35,181 nucleotides of DNA from Alphaproteobacteria bacterium (GTDB lineage Bacteria > Pseudomonadota > Alphaproteobacteria > Puniceispirillales > Puniceispirillaceae). Every line of letters starts with the position of its first letter. Within the stretch, counting starts at the first letter, position 1. Location: NCBI GenBank assembly GCA_011525265.1, contig WTHV01000151.1, positions 1-35,181 of the forward strand, written 5' to 3'. Below, piece after piece: positions 32,356-35,181 of the stretch. The notes below the pieces were generated by a model. The model was given only the letters and a program-made list of their open reading frames with translations, had not been told where the DNA came from and made no database searches. Made by a program: the position numbers and the translations under genes.

Positions 32356-33152
32356 CGCCTGAAGAGCATAGACAAGCTGCGGCAGATTTATTACAGGCAG
32401 AGGAGACGCGCACGCAAATCGGGCTGTTGACAAAGCAGTATCCTGATATGGGGATGGATGATGCGTATGAAATTCAAAATGCGATTTATCAGGCGAAGCT
32501 TGAAAAAGGGCGTCATGTTATCGGTTGGAAAATTGGTCTGACCTCAAAAGCCATGCAATATGCGCTGAATATTGATATCCCTGATAGCGGTATTTTGTTT
32601 GATGATATGGGTTTTGATTGCGGGGCCACTGTACCAAAAGGGCGCTTTATTCAACCGCGTATCGAAGCTGAGATCGCCTTTGTCATGAAATCATCTCTGG
32701 GCGGGGCGGATGTCACGCGTGAAGATGTAATAGCGGCAACAGATTATGTGGCGCCCTCACTTGAAATTCTTGATACACGTATTGTGCGCCTTGATGCGCA
32801 GACAGGGAAAACACGCACAGTCTTTGATACGATTAGTGATAATGCGGCAAATGCCGGTATTGTGTTGGGGCGCGAAAAGCACGCCGTCACTGATTTTGAT
32901 TTACGATGGGTTGGTGCAATTACCTCGCGCAATGATGCGGTTGAGGAAACAGGCCTAGGTGCAGGCGTTTTGAATGACCCGATAGAAAGTGTCGTATGGC
33001 TTGCCAGACGCATGGCACATTATGGTCAGAGCATTGCCCCTGGTCAGATTATTTTGTCAGGCAGTTTCATCAGACCTGTTGAATGTCCCTCACAAACTCA
33101 TATCCACGCTGACTTTGGTGATTTTGGCTCGGTAGATATTTCCTTCGCCTAG
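32352..33152 (+). CDS. hpaH: 2-oxo-hept-4-ene-1,7-dioate hydratase
   Basis: 266 residues, equal to the family length. Lys60 (GWKIGLTS) and the metal ligands Glu105 and Glu107 (QPRIEAEIAF) with Glu138 (SLEILDTR) follow the HpaH/HpcG pattern. It adds water to give 4-hydroxy-2-oxoheptanedioate. The following aldolase (HpaI) and succinate-semialdehyde dehydrogenase genes are not in the window, so the pathway must be finished elsewhere. Last gene of the operon. Confidence 0.92.
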   Translation: MTPEEHRQAAADLLQAEETRTQIGLLTKQYPDMGMDDAYEIQNAIYQAKLEKGRHVIGWKIGLTSKAMQYALNIDIPDSGILFDDMGFDCGATVPKGRFIQPRIEAEIAFVMKSSLGGADVTREDVIAATDYVAPSLEILDTRIVRLDAQTGKTRTVFDTISDNAANAGIVLGREKHAVTDFDLRWVGAITSRNDAVEETGLGAGVLNDPIESVVWLARRMAHYGQSIAPGQIILSGSFIRPVECPSQTHIHADFGDFGSVDISFA

Positions 33153-33168
33153 ACAGGTTTGTCTTTTA
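33151..33168 (+). terminator. Weak intrinsic terminator after hpaH
   Basis: AGACA-GGTT-TGTCT then TTTA begins at the second base of the hpaH stop codon. The 5-bp stem is short, so termination may be partial. It lies between the converging hpaH and hydroxylase genes. Confidence 0.4.
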
Positions 33169-35100
33169 TCTTGGTGCGATCATGAAGTGATCAAAAAATG
33201 CCGCCACGGCGTCATGTGCCTGAACTGGCAAGATAGCGCCCACATGCTGATCAGGTCTTACGATGACAATACAGCCTTCGTCCTTATTGATGTGACGCGC
33301 TGCAAACACGTCATGCGCATCTTGATTATGGAAAAGTTTTTCATAATCCGTTAGCCCATATTTGCCCTTTGCTGGCCATAGGTAATTTGGCAAGTCAGGC
33401 ACTGATAAATCATCTTGTTGGAAGATGGCATAGGTATCGATTAGAGAATCGATATCACTATTTTGCGCAGTGTATTTCAGCACGGGTGAGGCAGGGTCAT
33501 TTGCAAGAAAATCGACCAATTGATAGGCATCAGATGTTGGGCTTGTGGGGTTTTGTGCGCCTCCAAATAAGAAGAGACGCCACCGGCCATCTGCTTTGAC
33601 CAAATGCCCTAAATGTTGTTGGCGCCCATCAGCAAGGCGTGTGGCTTGGCACGAATGAAAGCGTTGGCCGATTTTAAAGCCCGGTGCCAAATGCTGATGC
33701 TCTTGACCTGTGCAAATATAAGAGGGGAAATATTCAATGGAAGTGCCGCTGACAAAACCGCTTTGACGCTTCATGAAAGCTTCAATTTCTGCTGTATCAA
33801 TTTTGGCTTTTTCAGATGTGTCGCCAGCAGCTGGTCTTGTCGCCACAAGCTTAGATAATTCCCTGTCAGCATCGATCAGCTGTTGCGCGACCTTGCGCCG
33901 TTCGGTGCTATAAGTATCTAAGAGTTTTGGCTCATACTTGCCTTGTAATACGCCAGCTAGCTTCCAGCCAAGATTAAAGGTATCTGGCAATGAGGTGTTT
34001 AGACCCCAACCGCCCTTTGGGCTGTGGGTGTGGCACGCATCACCTGCAACAAAGGCACGCGGCATGACAGAGGCAGGGCTTCCAACGGGTCTGTCATCAA
34101 AGCGCTCTGCGAGACGTTGGCCAACGGAATAAATAGACCACCATGCCACTTCTTTGACATCTAACACATAAGGGTGGAAGATTTTTTGTGCCTTTGCGAT
34201 AAGGTCTTGTTCGGTCACATTGATATCCGTTGCGCGCATCTCAGGATCAATCGTATCTAGCTCAATGTAGAAACGAATTAAATACCCTCCCTCGCGCGGG
34301 ATGGTCATGACCGCACCATAATCTTTTGATTGGATAAAGCTTTTAATACGGATATCTGGAAAATCTGTGTTGAGCAAAATATCCATAACACCCCATGCTT
34401 TATTCGCACTATCGCCAATAAGCTTGATATCTAGGCTTTTGCGGACAATGCTTCGCGCCCCATCACTTCCCACGGCAAAACGTGCTTTTACGGTTTCAAT
34501 TTTCCCTGCGCCAGCTTCATCAACTCTCTTGAATGTGGCTGTTATGGGGTAGGCGGTGATATCTTGTGTCAGGCTTTCATCAACCTCAAGGGCAAGTAAT
34601 TCGCGGCTATAATGGGGGCGCAGATTGCTAACAGAATTTGCCATCCCATCAATGAGTAATTCATGCAAGCGTGCTTGGTTGACAATGCCATGCGTAAATT
34701 CTGACAAGCCTGCTCTGGCATCAGCAATTTTCTCTGTGCGCTTGATATTTTGCGGGTTTGCAGGGTCTGGTTCCCAGAAGGTGTTTTGCTTGAGCTGATA
34801 GGTCTCTTTGACGACCATTTCACTGCTGTTGAAAGCTTCCATGATCTCGATGGTGCGGCATGAAATCCCATCAGCGCGCCCAAATAAAAGGGGCCCTGAG
34901 GTCATATCTGTGATGCAGGTTGTAAGGTCTGGAAATTCTGACATTTGGCGCGCCATGGTAAGCCCCGCCGGACCTGTGCCAACAATCAGCACATCGACTT
35001 TACTTGGAAGATCTTCAATTGGCGGCGCTGGATAAGGCTTTCTGGCGGCGTCTGGCACTTGATAATTACCAGGCTTAAAACCATTCAAATGAAATTGCAT
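33166..35100 (-). CDS. FAD-dependent aromatic hydroxylase, 3-hydroxybenzoate 4-monooxygenase / phenol 2-monooxygenase family
   Basis: 644 residues. Group A flavoprotein monooxygenase: dinucleotide-binding GTGPAG (41-46) in VDVLIVGTGPAGLTMA, the NAD(P)H-related DG motif in GSDGARSIVRKSL, the FAD-binding GD motif in AFVAGDACHTHSPKGG, and a long C-terminal thioredoxin-like domain ending in VVRPDQHVGAILP. The N-terminus MQFHLNGFKPGN and many later stretches recall Comamonas MobA (3-hydroxybenzoate to protocatechuate). ATG 35100 has GAGGAG upstream. It converges on the hpa operon, so it may feed it, for instance by ortho-hydroxylating a hydroxyphenylacetate; that substrate is inference. Confidence 0.88.
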   Translation of the reverse strand: MQFHLNGFKPGNYQVPDAARKPYPAPPIEDLPSKVDVLIVGTGPAGLTMARQMSEFPDLTTCITDMTSGPLLFGRADGISCRTIEIMEAFNSSEMVVKETYQLKQNTFWEPDPANPQNIKRTEKIADARAGLSEFTHGIVNQARLHELLIDGMANSVSNLRPHYSRELLALEVDESLTQDITAYPITATFKRVDEAGAGKIETVKARFAVGSDGARSIVRKSLDIKLIGDSANKAWGVMDILLNTDFPDIRIKSFIQSKDYGAVMTIPREGGYLIRFYIELDTIDPEMRATDINVTEQDLIAKAQKIFHPYVLDVKEVAWWSIYSVGQRLAERFDDRPVGSPASVMPRAFVAGDACHTHSPKGGWGLNTSLPDTFNLGWKLAGVLQGKYEPKLLDTYSTERRKVAQQLIDADRELSKLVATRPAAGDTSEKAKIDTAEIEAFMKRQSGFVSGTSIEYFPSYICTGQEHQHLAPGFKIGQRFHSCQATRLADGRQQHLGHLVKADGRWRLFLFGGAQNPTSPTSDAYQLVDFLANDPASPVLKYTAQNSDIDSLIDTYAIFQQDDLSVPDLPNYLWPAKGKYGLTDYEKLFHNQDAHDVFAARHINKDEGCIVIVRPDQHVGAILPVQAHDAVAAFFDHFMIAPR

Positions 35101-35181
35101 TTACCGCTCTCCTCATTTGTGTTCATCAGTGCTGCCACAAACAACATGTCTTTGCCTGTTTAACTAATACGATAACAGCCT

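Overview
The window looks like chromosomal DNA of an aerobic alphaproteobacterium with moderate GC content. The evidence is the O2-dependent cobalamin route (cobG, cobF, cobN), the cobW-cobN-cobG-cobH-cobI-cobJ / cobK (reversed) / cobL-cobE-cobM-cobB-cobA-cobF gene order, and very tight ATGA and TAATG gene overlaps. A marine lineage (SAR116-like or a relative) is a guess. No tRNA, rRNA, insertion sequence, CRISPR array or phage gene was seen.

Layout. (1) 1-3100, minus: an MFS exporter-type protein followed after 1 nt by a reductive-dehalogenase-like protein (B12 plus two 4Fe-4S clusters) that runs off the left edge. A promoter with an operator-like inverted repeat lies upstream. (2) 3264-6277, minus: a complete zinc/manganese-type ABC transporter and a 64-residue one-helix membrane protein, headed by a clear cobalamin riboswitch and closed by a strong intrinsic terminator. 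This operon is probably a cobalt uptake system. (3) 6338-28045: a nearly complete aerobic adenosylcobalamin pathway in five strand blocks: cobU-cobT-cobS (minus), alpha-ribazole phosphatase-cbiB-cobD (plus), cobO-cobQ (minus), cobW-cobN-cobG-cobH-cobI-cobJ (plus), cobK (minus), then cobL-cobE-cobM-cobB-cobA-cobF and an SDR-family gene (plus). Not in the window are the cobaltochelatase AAA+ subunits (CobS/CobT of Pseudomonas denitrificans naming), the cob(II)yrinate reductase CobR and BluB. (4) 28075-33152: a MarR-type regulator divergent from a homoprotocatechuate (3,4-dihydroxyphenylacetate) meta-cleavage operon hpaF-hpaE-hpaD-hpaG-hpaH. (5) 33166-35100, minus: a flavoprotein aromatic hydroxylase like 3-hydroxybenzoate 4-monooxygenase.

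How the parts may work together. The riboswitch-controlled transporter would bring in cobalt when B12 is low, the cob genes would build the cofactor, and the cytoplasmic dehalogenase-like protein would use it. Dehalogenated phenolic acids could be hydroxylated by the flavoprotein and opened by the hpa enzymes. The B12 synthesis part is well supported by sequence. The cobalt role rests on the riboswitch and gene context. The link between dehalogenase and ring-cleavage genes is only an inference from proximity.

Noteworthy details are an alanine where the 4-oxalocrotonate tautomerase fold normally has catalytic Pro-1 in HpaF, a Gln at a usual substrate-carboxylate Arg position in HpaD, operator-like palindromes at three promoters, a shared CATG carrying both the cobK and cobL start codons, and a shared CTAG carrying both the cobD and cobQ stop codons.
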